DNA from: Posidonia oceanica
Taxonomy: Eukaryota; Streptophyta; Magnoliopsida; Alismatales; Posidoniaceae
DNA: 64,000 bases
NCBI GenBank assembly: GCA_037176725.1
Contig: JAZBRS010000026.1
Coordinates: 98,005,501-98,069,500 of the forward strand
Direction: 5' to 3'
Under the pieces are notes generated by a model that was not told the DNA's origin, did not search any database, and worked only from the letters and a program-made list of their open reading frames with translations. This document shows, one piece after another, positions 21,545 through 33,689 of the stretch. The position numbers and the translations under genes are program-made. Position 1 is the stretch's first letter. Each line of letters begins with the position of its first letter.

Positions 21545-24300
21545 ACTAGGTTACCTTGGAGCACTAGCCTAGGGATGTCTGGTCAGGTGACACCGTAGAA
21601 TCACATTTCTTGCATTCCTACACCTTGATTTTATTGATTTTCTTGCTTGCAGTGTTGTGGAGTGCCTTCGTCTCTAGTATCGGCGAGAATGATTCATGCA
21701 GTACCACTTGGAGCCATGGAGTGATGGTCTGCTCATTTGTGGAAGTAGACATCGACTCCTCTTTGAAAGGTATCTAGTGGTTGGACCTTGAGATCGCCGT
21801 ATGGTTAGAGTTGTTTCGTGGGAGCTGTTGGGAGCGCAATGCAGCGTTCGCTCGTGTGGAGTGGTTCGCTTTAACTCTTCAACTCTGTGAAGCATGGTGT
21901 GTGGTGCGGTCCACTAGTATTGTGTGGATTAAGCGCCGTGTTGCCCATGGGTGTAGTGGCAGTTGTTTTCTGGGCGAGACTCAGTGCTGGCATGCAGGGT
22001 AGGAGACCTTGTTGTGTGTGTGGCCAGATGAGTCGTGTTGCCTAGGGGTTTTAACGTCTCTTGATGCTTCTCGATTTTGATGTGTGGTGCCTTGATTCTT
22101 TTAAGGGGGTTAGGCACCTCACGATAGCTGACCAGAGGACGGGTCTGTTTTGCCACCATCCATTGTTGGGTAGTTGGGTGTTTGTTGTGGAGGGAGAGAT
22201 GCAGTAGGTGACTGTCTCTCGTGACCTCCACTTTTGTTGTTGCTTGTTTTGTTGTTGGTGCGGAGGATGTCTGAGGTTTCATCCTCCTATGGTCGCATCT
22301 AGGTAAGCATGAGGCTTCCCAGATGTGTGTGGTTGTAGTTGGGTGGTGTTGTGCTGTCGTGGGGGGAAGGGGTGCAGTAGTTGTCTGCTCCTTGTGTGGC
22401 CCTCCATGATTATGGGTTTGCTTGTTTGGTTTGTTGTCTGTCATGTCTTGTTGGTCGTCGTGTGTGTGGAGGATGTCTGTAGCTCCGTCCTCCAGTTGCT
22501 GTTTCTGGATGAAGCGCGAGGCTTCCAAGATTTCTGTTGTGCTACTGGGTGAAGCGTGAGGCTTCTCAATTGTCTGTTGTGTTTCTAGTTGAAGCATGAG
22601 GCTTCCCAGATATCTGTTGTGTTTCTAGGTGAAGCGTGAGGCTTCCCAGATGTCTATTGTGTTTTTAAGGGAAGCGAGAGGCTTCCTAGAGGTTGGTTGC
22701 TGTCTCTGGGTGACTCGGTGAGTCCCTAGTTGTGTTGTTGGTTTCTAGGTGACTGTGTGGGCCCCTAGATATTTGTTGGTTGTCTCTGGGTGACTGTGTG
22801 GGTCCCCAGATGTGCGTTGTTGTTTCTAGGCGACTCGGTGAGTCCCTAGATGTTGGGTGTCGTTTCTGGGCAGCTCGGTGGGTCCCCAGATGGGTGTTGT
22901 TGGTCTCGGGTGGCTCTAATGGGTCTCCAGATGTGTGTGGTTGTTCCAAATACTTTGTTAGAGGACAGAGTTATCTGGGAGGGGTTGCAAGTGTGAGTCG
23001 TGTGTTGGTGCTACATGGTTGAGTCGCGCATTTTGTTTTTGGGTTGGGCTATGGAGTAGCTTGGCTTTGTGTGTTGTTTGTTATGTGTTGTTTGATGTGT
23101 GCTGTTTGGGGTATCCTGTTTGGATGCCCAGTTGTTTTTGGTTGTGGGTGGTTCAAATGGCTGGGTGTTGTTCGAGCTGTGGAGATTCTTTCTCCTATGT
23201 CTTCCTTGGGGTATCCTGTTGGGGATGCCCAATTGGTTTTCTCCATTGATTTCCCTAGGTTCTCTACGCCGAAGATGGGGCGAGTCAGTGAAGTTGGCTT
23301 CCGTCTCGCTGGTTGGCGTCGATCGGTGAGCTGCTGGGCATGATTTCAGGTGTTTCCTCCTAGTAGTGGTTCCTGGTTCCGATGAACTATTCTTGGGAAT
23401 CCGATAGTGGAATGTCCAAGATAGTGGCACTATGGACAGGATTGCCGGGAGGAGGGGCAGCTCGCGTTGGTTTGGACCATGTGGTTGGGAATTACTTTGA
23501 GTTGAAGACTCCTTTGGGGGTGACTCCCGAGTGGTTCTTACCACTGGTTGTGGTGGTTTCACTGGAAACAGTGATCCTTATGGCCTTGGGTCAGGATAGG
23601 TTCCCATTGCAATGAGGCAACGTTCTGTTTTGTGATTCTCGTCGGTCGGTGAATCGCAAAGGGAACTATCTGATCCACATGGTTTGTGCCGGCTATAGTA
23701 GGGGTTGTGCTCTGGATCTGGTGGAATGGTAGTCTAGGAAGTAGTCCCTGGAGACAGATCGTGCTTGGTTAGCTGATCTGTTAGCGCACTCCAGATCCGC
23801 AGAGAGCTTTGGCGTGTCTCAGTATGCTAGTTTTCTCTCGTGAGATGGTTTTGGAGGAGGAATTTCAAGAGATGAGAGATGATACTGAGCACGTATTGTG
23901 AAGTTTGGGTTGTTGCTGACTAGATTGTGCATCAAAGTAGCGCAGTGGATGCTAGTGGGAGCTGGTTGCACCTAGTCATCTCTGTGTTTGCGTGTCTCCC
24001 AAAGGGGCTCAGGATGTTCCATGGCCCTGGAAGGCACTATTTTGGAGCTTGTGGGTGGAGATTTTGTGTCCTGAATGGACCTTCACTCAGGATTTTGGTG
24101 TTTTTGGACTCGAAGTTGGCTGAGTCCTTAGTGTCGATCTGGATTTCTGGTGGGATGAGATGGCTGTGGGGGACAGATTTCTCCTACCAATCCCGAGTTT
24201 TGGGCGGCACCGTTGTTCTATTTGTCTGGATCCGTGGATTTGACATTCTAATTTGGTACCCTTGGTCTTTCGCCTTGAGAGTTTCGAGGACGAAATTTCT
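21545..24300 (+). other. Internal region of the LARD, non-coding
   Basis: No retroviral domain was found in six frames. Only short unrelated open stretches occur. G/T-rich on the plus strand. Includes the 40-bp minisatellite at about 22,500-22,930. The final 120 bp resembles chromovirus 3' internal sequence. Confidence 0.75.
22500..22930. repeat. 40-bp minisatellite inside the LARD
   Basis: Two related sub-arrays share a 40-bp period. In the first, gaagcrtgaggcttcccag recurs at 22,591 and 22,631. In the second, tgactcggtgagtccctag-type units start near 22,711, 22,750, 22,791, 22,831 and 22,871. Both share the frame gtttctaggtgaNNc...ccagat. Confidence 0.8.
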
Positions 24301-24314
24301 TTAAGGGGGTAGGA
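24301..24314 (+). other. Polypurine tract of the LARD
   Basis: TTAAGGGGGTAGGA directly before the TG of the 3' LTR. It would prime plus-strand DNA synthesis. Confidence 0.85.
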
Positions 24315-27300
24315 TGTAACATCCAGGTCTTCTAGAATTAGCGGGTGTGGTTAGTGTGGATTTCTGGCGCGGAGTTCTGGCACGGAGTTCTGGCGCAGAT
24401 TGCTAGCGCAGGGTGAAGTATTCAGAGACCAGGCATTTTTGCAAGGATAACCTTGGATTTTCTATGGGATATTAATTGGATAAGACTAGGTTTTGGTAAC
24501 CAATAATGTTATGAGTTTCCATCTATGGGTGTGATGGATTGGTATTTATTCCTCTCTATCTTAATTTTAGGAGGTTGTATGGGATATTGTAGTTTGTTGG
24601 AAGGAGGAGGAGTTTTGCGCAATTTTTGCGCGAAAAATTTGAATATAAGAGAGGAATAAACCGGAAGCTTCTGGAGCTACAACCACGCACGCGCCATTCT
24701 GGAATTTCATCTCCGGGTAGCTATTGGGGTGGAGGTAGGATTGGAGGCCGGTTGTTGGAGGCATGCATGCATGGGAGAAGAAGAGAGAAGAGGAGGGAAG
24801 GAAGGAGGTTTGGCCGTGACTGAAGCTCCAGGTATGCACTCCTTTTCTCTTCTTTTTTATTCAGATTTAGTGAAGCAGAGAGTGCATGGTGTGGATTAGA
24901 ATGGCATGTTGATGATGTAGTGATTTGGAGATTTTTAGAGAATTTTAATGAATTATTAAAGGTTTTAATGGAGAATAAGATACTGTGTTTGTTATATGTG
25001 CTGCATGGCTTTATGATTTTATATGTAGAGATTGGTAAGTTAGATTATTGGATTTTTCATCTCCTATGATAGATATTACCTCATGCTTGGGTTTTGTATT
25101 TTTTTTTGGATTTGTGGTGGCCTGTGTGAGGTGTGGTGAAGTTTTTAGTGTAGAGGAGTTATGGGTTTTCTGCTGGTTTTCTTCCTATATGTGGGTCTGG
25201 CGAAGGTGCCAAGTGCCGGTTGTCAACGAAAGACTCTGGCGGCACTAGGAGGCGGGATTCACCGACGCGCATCAATGGTGGGCTTTCCAGGCTCACCTGG
25301 CACCTACTGGGCACTAGTGGGCACCCTTGGGGTGCCAAGAGGGCTTGGTTTGGCATGGTTTTGGGCCTGGCCGGATTCTGGATGATGCCCTTGGTTCATG
25401 TTAAGGCTCAAAACATGACTTTTTGTTATGTGGAGAGTTTTGTGGTTTTAAATTGAATCTTGTCCTTTAAGAGATTAGCATTTTATAAAATACATTAGGG
25501 CAAGATGATGATTAGGCAAATTCTTATGAATGAGTTAGGGATTGCCTAAAATGGATTAGCATGACCCCACTTGAGCTAAGGTTGGAAATTAAAAGACTAA
25601 ATAACCTAGAAATGCTAAGGTTTTCCCTAATTGGTATAGACGGACATTAGGGAACATGTTAAACTTAGAACTAGATCTTGGCACCAGAATTTAGTGTTCT
25701 GGGTGCTGTTTGTGTGGTGTTCGGTCTCGTAAGTTCATTGGAACTTCGGGAGCGATGCTTTGCTTCTGGTGGGTGTCTCCTAGGTGAATGATATGCCCAG
25801 AAGATGCCATTGTTTCTCTGTTTGCCGTGTTTTGAAATGGGGTTTTGGGCTCGACAGCAGAGCTGTTGAGGCTGTGTTTTGAGCTGTGCTTTCAGCTCGT
25901 GGTTTTGTGCTGTGCTTGGTGCTGTGTTTTGAGGTATTTTGAGTTGTCTTTTAAGGATTTCGAAATGGTTTTCGAAAAGAGCTTTGAAAAGAAAATGCAT
26001 GGGTTTGGTAAAGGTTTTGGAAAGAGTTTTCTAGTGTTTTCTGTTTGTGGCAGACCAAGATACTGGAGGGGCGTGTCGACGGGATCAGGGGATGTGACAA
26101 CATTCCTGGTTGGTCGGGTGCGTTGCTTAGGTTGAGGTCCTAAGACCAAGAGGCTGAGGTAAGTGTTCGTCGGATCTTGGTGGTATGATACTCCTTGATT
26201 GTCGTTCACGAGGCCGAGGCTGAGGTCCACTGGTTGGGGGTACCGACTAGACTTGAAGGTATGACACTCCGCTTGTTCCGGGTGCCGAGGACCCAGGGTA
26301 CTGAATGTACATAGTGTATCGTGGCAGCGGACACAGGGGGTATGAGACTTCTGAGTAGTTGGACATGATACCCTAGTTAGTAGGGGTACCGAGACTGCTT
26401 GGTGTGGACTGAGCCTGGGAGTGAGGAGCCCCAGGGGTTTGGAGCACTGAGTCAGGGTGCTTAGTGGGCGTACCCTGTGGTGTCCTTCAGAGAGACAGGA
26501 CCTGTTGAGGCTTGTTGGCTGGGACAGTTCACCCCTCTACAGGGTGGTCGACTGTAGCAGTGCAGGGACACCGTGATAGCGCCTCCGTGGACTGCTTGTG
26601 GCTAGGTGTCTCGCTTGGGCCTGAGCGACGACACTTTGTTTGTGTGTGTGGTTGTTGTGCTTGTGGCTGCGCCTGTGGGGCATAGGTCTTGCGCTAGTGA
26701 GGCGCATTGCTTTGGTTGAGCAGTGTCTCAGCGCTGGCTTTGTGTTTTGGTGTTTGTTGTGTTGTTGTGTGGGTTCTGAATGCTATTGAGAGTATTCAGA
26801 CATGGTTGGTTGTCTAGTCTGCACCAGGAGCGTGGTGGACCAGACCGTGTGTTTTAGGACTTGACTTGGCTAGTGTGGCCATTTCAAGTATGCATAAAGA
26901 TTTAGAAAAGAGAATGCATATGGTTATGAAAGGAAAAGAGAAAAGATGATTTCAAAGGCATGTTTTCAGTGGTTTGCTTTGTTTGGGTAGTGATGCATGC
27001 CCTTCTGTGGCATCCAGGAGAGATGCCTGTGTTTGTTTGCTTGTGGCATGGTTACGCTTGTTTCCTCGACATTGTTTGTCGAGCTGGGGTGTGTGCTGGG
27101 TGACCTATTGTGTGGTCACTCACGTGTGCTATGTTTCTGTTTTTGGCTGGTGCAGGATAGGAGCTGGAGTTGCTAGTACATATAGGAAAGGAGTTACACT
27201 GCCACACATCAAGGGTTTTGTGTAAGTAAGTTATTTAAGTTTATTTTATTTCTACTTTATAGTAATTGTGAGAATTTAGTTCTGTAGTTCTTGAATGCTA

Positions 27301-27357
27301 ATAAGATAAAAAAAAATGGTAACTAGCTTGAGATGTAACGACATAGGGGTCGTTACA
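24315..27357 (+). repeat. 3' LTR of the LARD (3,043 bp)
   Basis: Starts TGTAACATCCAGG and ends GGGGTCGTTACA. It aligns with 18,518-21,529. TATA-like GAATATAAGA at 24,641 and the GCGCAA/TTGCGC palindrome are retained. Confidence 0.93.
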
Positions 27358-27362
27358 AATGG
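27358..27362. repeat. LARD target-site duplication, right
   Basis: aatgg, directly after the terminal CA of the 3' LTR. Confidence 0.92.
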
Positions 27363-29600
27363 TGACGGATGATAAGTAAGTACTGAATTGTGATAATAAC
27401 TAATGGAATGTAATCTCGTAGATACGGAAACACTACCAATTCAATTGTCTCTAATTGGCAAAACCATTTCCAAAATAATATGAGTAATACACTCCATGAT
27501 TGCTGCTAACAATTATGGCTTTCCAATTCCTTGACAAACATTGAGCTTGCTCTGTATGAAATCATATTTCACTGTATCTAAAATTCATTTTACACTAAAA
27601 ACATGACTTTCATATCTTTTCTTGTTACTGAGCCACAAGTTTGTAAAAGAAAATTCACAGCAAGGGATGCTTAAATAAGAATCTAAGAGTTATAGAGCCT
27701 CAGTCTATGATCCATTTGGTGACAAGGATGTGTGTCAATGACTACATACATGCAGTGTCTGTGCCGATGCTACCAGACATCAATGGATATGACAAATTCC
27801 CCCGACCATTTAATAGTATACTGCATGTGCAGTGTGCACACTACACTACATGTAAGGGTCTGAGAAAATTGAAATTTATTGTACAATACACTATCTAGAT
27901 AAAGTTAAGAAATAAAAAAGGGCAGAATTGTAAGTAATGCACAAAGAAAATATACCTATATGGAAATGTTAATAGAAGATGAAAACAAGATATCCTATGA
28001 AAACAATCTGAAGTTGTTATTTATCTTGTGAACAAATGCATATTCTCATGCTCAGAAACATCCCCAAGATCTCCAATCATTAGCAAATTTAACCCTCCTT
28101 GGAGCAAAGTTGATGCCACAGACAATGAAATAGCTTCACAACATTGCTAAGCCGATGCTGATCTTCACAACACAAAAAATGTATATCATGTGCATTATTT
28201 ACTTTTACAATACACGGGAACATTGGTATGAAAGATGAAGTACGATGTAAGAAGCATACACTCAGAGCATGCATTCTAGTAAGCAATGCAATATATAAAA
28301 CAAAAAATAGAAATCAAGTAGATAGACTACCTCAAAGTTAGACAAGAACTTTTGGAGTGGTATGTATTTTTTGTCTTCAATATGATATTAGAGTGAGTAA
28401 GGATCATTTATGTATTTATCATGAGAATATTATAGAAGAATATCAAGTTTTACAATCAGTAATTTACTGAATGTTACAGTGATTTATGAAAAGTAAGTAC
28501 TGAAATGTTAAAATAACTAATAGAACGCAATGTAGTAATTACTGATCTATATCTTTCATAATCTCACTTCTTATTTTTTTTCAATTGTAAATCGACTGTC
28601 ATTTATTGTTTATCATTAGTAATTTACTGAATGTAATAGAGATAGATGAAAAGTAATTACTGAAATGTGATAATATCTAATGGAACGCAATCTTGTAATT
28701 ACTATTGTATATAAATTAAGTAATTATGGAAATGTATTAACAACTAATGGATTGCCAACTTGCACAACATTACATGAAAAAATAATAATAATAACTGGTG
28801 TATATAGCCCAACACCAAATATCTGCAATGATAAACCCCCATCCAGTTCTATGCATTATTGTCAGGAAAATGCTACATAAGTTGATATTTTGATGGTTCA
28901 TAGATATTACTAATGAGACATTTACCAGAATAACTAATAAGCCACAAATCATTTCATACCATTTTTTATCACAAAACAGCATTTCAGACTTGATCAAACA
29001 GCAAAAGAGAATTTACTTTGCAAATCAACTACTCCATATATCTATTCTAGCCTTATTTCAGTTTTGTGCCCAGTAGTGACCGTAACACTCATCTAGAGAA
29101 CACATGGGTAGAACAAAATTCCATAACTTTATCATGTTAAATTTAATAGTATTGTGAATAACAGTTTCTCAACTGTAACAACTAAAATTCACACTCAGAA
29201 AACACATAAAAGGAATAAATTCAATAAGTATAACCTATTAAATTTAGTAGTATTCTATATCTAATTCCATAGGACTAAGAAGATGATCCCAACTTATAAT
29301 CAGACATAACCTCTTACACTGTGCCCAGATGGAGTCAGACTAAAGATGTTGATGGCTCAAAATGATTACTTATGTATAGAAGTAATAAAATGGTGTTTAA
29401 CTCTAATTGTTAAAAATTCTGTCATTGTCGATCATCTTCAATTCCTGTCTTCTTCAACATTTCTACAGCATGATTCCGTTTGATATCTATTTTACTAATG
29501 GAGACTGACATACATTGGCATTGTCATTGTGTAAATTTAGTTGAGATCATCATTTAGCTAAGAGCCACTAAGAAATGTAAACAATCATAAAAGCTTAGGT
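27363..29600. repeat. Continuation of MULE-complex duplicated blocks
   Basis: 27,363-28,320 continues the roughly 916-bp repeat begun at 18,428. 28,350-28,545 matches 17,170-17,360 (gatattagagtgagtaaggatcatt and the 90-bp module). A further module is at 28,616-28,700. 29,340-29,480 matches the 3' end of the Ulp1-like gene at 31,700-31,820. No intact gene is present. Confidence 0.65.
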
Positions 29601-29639
29601 ATTCCAATATCTATTGTACTAAATCCAAATACTCTATGA

Positions 29640-30345
29640 AGTATTAATGACAATTGCAACATTGTAAAAAACATTTTGGAAGTGTATTCACCTTAAACGC
29701 TTCCTCATCAATTCGATCATCACCAACATATATGGGGAGTACATCATCAGAATTACTTAGTCCAAGTGATTCAAGCAAAAATTCGACAACTTTTCCCTTG
29801 ATCCAGTTAATGACAGGGCGGATTTCTAAAACCTGTATCTTTAGATGTAGAATAAGAAAAGTAGGAATAAGTGGAAAGTGGTATTGGTATTCTAATAGTA
29901 TGCTATTCTGTTTAGAAGTGATTTTCTTTTAAATGTGAATAAGTGTGTATAGGGAGATATTCTGGTTTGGATGAAAAGTGGAATAAGTATCAGAATAAGT
30001 GGAAAACATGTAGATTAAAATATGTATACATCATATTATATATGTATTAATTTTTAAACAAAAAATAAACACACCGTATACATACATTTATCAGAATAAC
30101 TTTGCGGAATAATTTTATTCCACCTTTCCCGCAAAATAGCTATTCTAGAATAAGTAAATCAGAATAAGAATTATTATTCCGTTTTTATTCCACTTTTTGA
30201 CTTGCCAAATGGAATTCTAATTCCAATTTTGGCTTTATTCCACCCTTTATTTTGGTGCCAAAGAGGGGCTAGAGATTGTAACATAAGTCGACTACTAAGT
30301 TCTGCTTGTAAGGAACAAAAGATGAGTGCAACGTGAAAATGATCT
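29640..30345 (-). pseudogene. Captured trehalose-6-phosphate phosphatase exon, copy A (interrupted)
   Basis: On the minus strand an exon reads [14 protein letters not shown], then [18 protein letters not shown] and [12 protein letters not shown], ending at a GT donor. This is the C-terminal HAD phosphatase region of plant trehalose-6-phosphate phosphatases (motif [10 protein letters not shown], here with I and E changes). The enzyme makes trehalose from its phosphate. Only this piece is present, embedded in the MULE complex. The intron upstream of the exon is split by an insertion at about 29,836-30,268, and the intron resumes at 30,269-30,345. It is a gene fragment carried by the element, not a host gene. 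Confidence 0.8.
29836..30268. mobile_element. About 433-bp insertion of unknown class within TPP copy A
   Basis: Compared with the uninterrupted paralogue at 31,075-31,095 (aaaacctgcagagattg), copy A reads aaaacctg, then this insert, then agagattg. The insert is rich in GAATAAG/TATTCC words, and its right end (TTTGGTGCCAAAGAGGGG) resembles termini of small plant DNA transposons. I could not define terminal repeats or a clear target duplication. Confidence 0.55.
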
Positions 30346-30845
30346 TGCAAGTATCAACTGGAAAAACACTTCAATCCAAGTATGGAGCAAATGATACTAA
30401 AGCAGATGCAACTGGAGAAAACACTTCATTTGGCAATACCACAATAGCAATTTTTTTTAGCACAAAACATGTTTGCAAAATCTGATTCTGTTGTCCCCAG
30501 AGAGAAGTAGCAATCAAAATGATCTTTGTATCCAAGGTTATTGCATGTGTTAGATATTCCCTTCCAAAAAAATCTAGAGAGGATTCATTGTAGAATGATG
30601 GAAGCCATTATTATTCTGTGTCTCCATTTCAAGAAGCATCAGTGACTTCAGTGAGTTGGATCAACCAACATATTTTATAGAAGTTTGTGGACCATAATAG
30701 TTTGAAATGTTGACTTACAAAAAGAAATGTTGACCAACATATTTTACAGAAGTTCGTGAACCATAATAGTTAGAAATGTTGCCTTACAGAAAGAAATGTC
30801 TATAGAAATGTTGCCTTACAGAAGTTCATCAGTGACTTCAGTCAG
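30346..30845. other. MULE-complex filler, no gene recognised
   Basis: Contains a short duplication around gaaatgttg-ccttacagaaa (30,700-30,830). No coding motif seen. Confidence 0.4.
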
Positions 30846-31270
30846 TTGGTATTCCAATATCTATAGTACTAATTCCAAATACTCTGGGAAGTATTCATGA
30901 CAATTGCAGCATCGTAAAAAATATTTTGGAAGTGTATTCACCTTAAACGCATCCTCATCAGTTCGATCATCACCAACATATATGGGGAGTACATCATCAG
31001 AATTACTTAGTCAAACTGATTCAAGCTAGAATTCGACAGATTTTCCCTTATTCCAGTTAATGACAGGGTAGATTTCTAAAACCTGCAGAGATTGTAACAT
31101 AAGTTGACTACCAAGTTCTGATTGTAGGGAACAAAAGATGAGTGCAACGTGAAAATGATCTTTAGTTATAATGTTACCTTCCGTCCATGAGTAAACTTTA
31201 AATCAGGATATTCTTTCAAAATATCTAGAACAATTTGCACAACTAGAGGCCAGATTTGAAAAAGGCGAAC
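30846..31270 (-). pseudogene. Captured trehalose-6-phosphate phosphatase exons, copy B
   Basis: Two consecutive exons in correct order on the minus strand. About 31,260-31,178 reads WPLVVQIVLDILKEYPDLK then FTHGRK, with donor gtaac. 31,082 to about 30,945 reads VLEIYPVINWNKGK, then [29 protein letters not shown] and [10 protein letters not shown] are hallmark plant TPP sequences. The second exon has two in-frame stops around the FLLESLGL segment, so it cannot encode protein. Exon order and the retained intron show capture of genomic DNA rather than cDNA, as in Pack-MULEs. Confidence 0.85.
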
Positions 31271-31419
31271 AAAGTTGTACAAAAAACCAAGTAAGATTCC
31301 ATATAACACATGGTATGTAACTGACGAAAACCATAATGAGCAGTTTCTGCCACTATAGATCTTACCTTCTCAAATTTTTCATACCTTCCTTCATATCTAA
31401 GACCACCTTCAAGATTTAC

Positions 31420-31512
31420 AATAAGTAATTTACTGAATGTAACAGTAATGAACATATGTAATAACTGAAATGTTAAAATAACTAATGCATGTAAGTTAGT
31501 AATTACTGATGT
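31420..31512. repeat. Roughly 90-bp AGTAATTACTG module (one of about seven)
   Basis: Pattern: agtaatttactgaatgta, acagtga, aagtaattactgaaatg, aataactaatag, then tagtaattactgatgtta. Other copies are at 17,270-17,360, 17,573-17,660, 18,497-18,517 continued at 27,358-27,425 (split by the LARD), 28,455-28,545, 28,616-28,700 and 32,435-32,525, all in the same orientation. Confidence 0.7.
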
Positions 31513-33689
31513 TAGCTACAGTGTCCAAATTCCATAAATAGATAAATAGTTGTAATTACATCAATAAATAATCAACACATTCTTAGTCATAAATTCCATA
31601 AATAGATAAGGAAAGATACTATGTCAACATTCATTTACAGTCTATGGTAGTTCAAGTGATGCCTATATATCAGTAATTTCAGTCAATGTAATGTAAACTA
31701 AAGATGTCCAACATGATTACTTATGTAGACAAGTAATAAAATGGTGTTTAACTCTAATTGTTAAAAATTCTGTCATTGTTGATCATCTTCAATTCCTTTC
31801 TTCTTCAACATTTCTATAGCCATCTCTGTTCGTATTCTCGACATGTCTGATCTGCTGAATGTGAAAGGCTCTTGGAAGGGGATACACTCACAAGCTTTCA
31901 GAAGAAATATGCCACAGTCTAGACTTTCTAGAGCTTGCTGAGGGTAATCAGAAATAAATGTGAGATACCAGTCATCAATGTCAATGATAGGATACTTTAA
32001 TCTTTGGAAGAACACCTTCACCCACATAACCTGTGTATACACCATAGTTTATAGTTTGTTAGTATATAATGTAATTTGCATTTATATATTTCAGTCATTG
32101 TATATAATAAAACAGATTTCATATTGATTTCTTGTACTAACATTAAATGAAGGAATATTCTACTTATCCATCTTCTCACTTCAGTGTCGTGCTTTCTTCT
32201 GCCTTTTATTGAGTTGTATGACTTGAAGACTTTGTTGGAGATGTCTACATCAAGTAGATGCCAATGAGTACCTGAGTCGAGTGGAAACAACCAATGGTCC
32301 ACCTTTCCTATGTCTTCTTGGAGTACATTCATTTCTTTATCAATTTGTTTCCACTCCTTTAGGTGAACTGAGTAAGCATCATTGTTGTATTTATCCTGAT
32401 AACATTTTAAAACAAAATCAAGGGTTTAGTTCAATAAGTTACTAAATGTGACAGTGAATTTTGAGAAGTAATTACTGAAATCTAAAAATAATTAATAGAA
32501 CTCAATAAAGTAATTACTAATGTTAAGGGTCTACTTACGGTGATATATGTCATCGCAAATCTTGTTGCATCATTCAATGCAGGTGATGTCATTATCTTTT
32601 TGTCCACTATGCCACTCAAATAACAATTTATCACCTAAATGAATATACCATTAGCAATATGCCATTATATTTTTTTAAATTAATCATAATGTATTTATTC
32701 ATACCTTTCCTTGTATTGCTTGCCCAAACAATAGTTTTTTTATATCATTCCCCATTACTGTGTCATCTCCAATGTCAAAGTAGTTCTTCCCACTATAGAT
32801 AAAATAACATACACATATGAGTATGTATGTTTGTTAGTCAGTAGTTATGTAATAGCTGAGAAAATAGATTTAAGTCTTGTTGTTATACTAATTTAAAGTA
32901 AATCAGTAAGAATTAACTTACAACTTATTAACATTAGAAAGAAAGAACTCCACCAAGCTTGTATCATCAGTTCCCACCATTCCTTGATAGGAATCTTTCA
33001 TTTTTTTCCTTGTTTGCTGCAAATAAGAATTATAATTTTTCAGTAAATTACTAATGTTGTACTTATGTAGGTGTATAAGTTGAATGGATAGCTTCTTCTT
33101 TGGGTCGTCTTTTGGCTTTGAATTTGTTGCAATTCTTTTGTTCATTTTCACTTGGTTGCAAAGCGAACTGATGAAGGCATCATTACTTTCATCTTCAACT
33201 TTCTCTTTTCCTTTATCTGATGTCTGAACAGTTTGATCCTTATCTATAACATCATTTTTTTCAAAGAACAAATGGATGTATTGCCAAGCACTCTTCAAAT
33301 CCAATTGGCATGGAATCCTTCTCAGCATAATTTCTCAAGATTGTCACTTGCCTTTCCAATTCTTGGTTTCTTTGGAGGAGCTTCTCATTTTGAAAGATCA
33401 AATTATTATTTACCTTTTCTTTTTCCTTTAACTGTTCCTCCAAGTTCTTGATTCTATTCTCCTTCTCCATCATTGACATTAAAGCCATCGTATGTTTTGC
33501 TTCCAAACTTGCAACTTTATTCTTCATCTCATCAAAAATTTATGTATTTACAGAAGAGTGTGTTGAAGTTTTTCCAGCCTCGTAGTTTTCTAGAGGACTG
33601 GTAATAATATTACTAACTAGTGATCCCTCTAACAAAGCTGTCACCTACATTACAAATCCATGTTAGTATATGAAAATGTTGACAAGGTC

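Larger units (their letters stand above)
18518..27357 (+). mobile_element. LARD-like non-autonomous LTR retrotransposon, complete, 8.84 kb
   Basis: Bounded by 5-bp target duplications aatgg (18,513-18,517 and 27,358-27,362). The two long direct LTRs begin TGTAACATCC and end TTACA. Between them are a primer-binding site and polypurine tract but only 2,785 bp of internal DNA, with no gag, protease, RT or integrase motif in any frame. This is the structure of a large retrotransposon derivative, which would depend on enzymes supplied by a related autonomous element. The last internal bases (gtttcgaggacgaaatttct then TTAAGGGGG) resemble the 3' end of Tekay/Del-type chromovirus internal regions, so that lineage is the likely parent. 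LTR copies differ by many substitutions and small indels, so the insertion is not recent. Confidence 0.92.

Noticed and set aside
21929..23562. 183- and 222-codon minus-strand ORFs in the LARD interior
   Set aside because: Thr/Pro/His-rich frames caused by G/T-rich sequence and the 40-bp minisatellite; no gag or pol signature.
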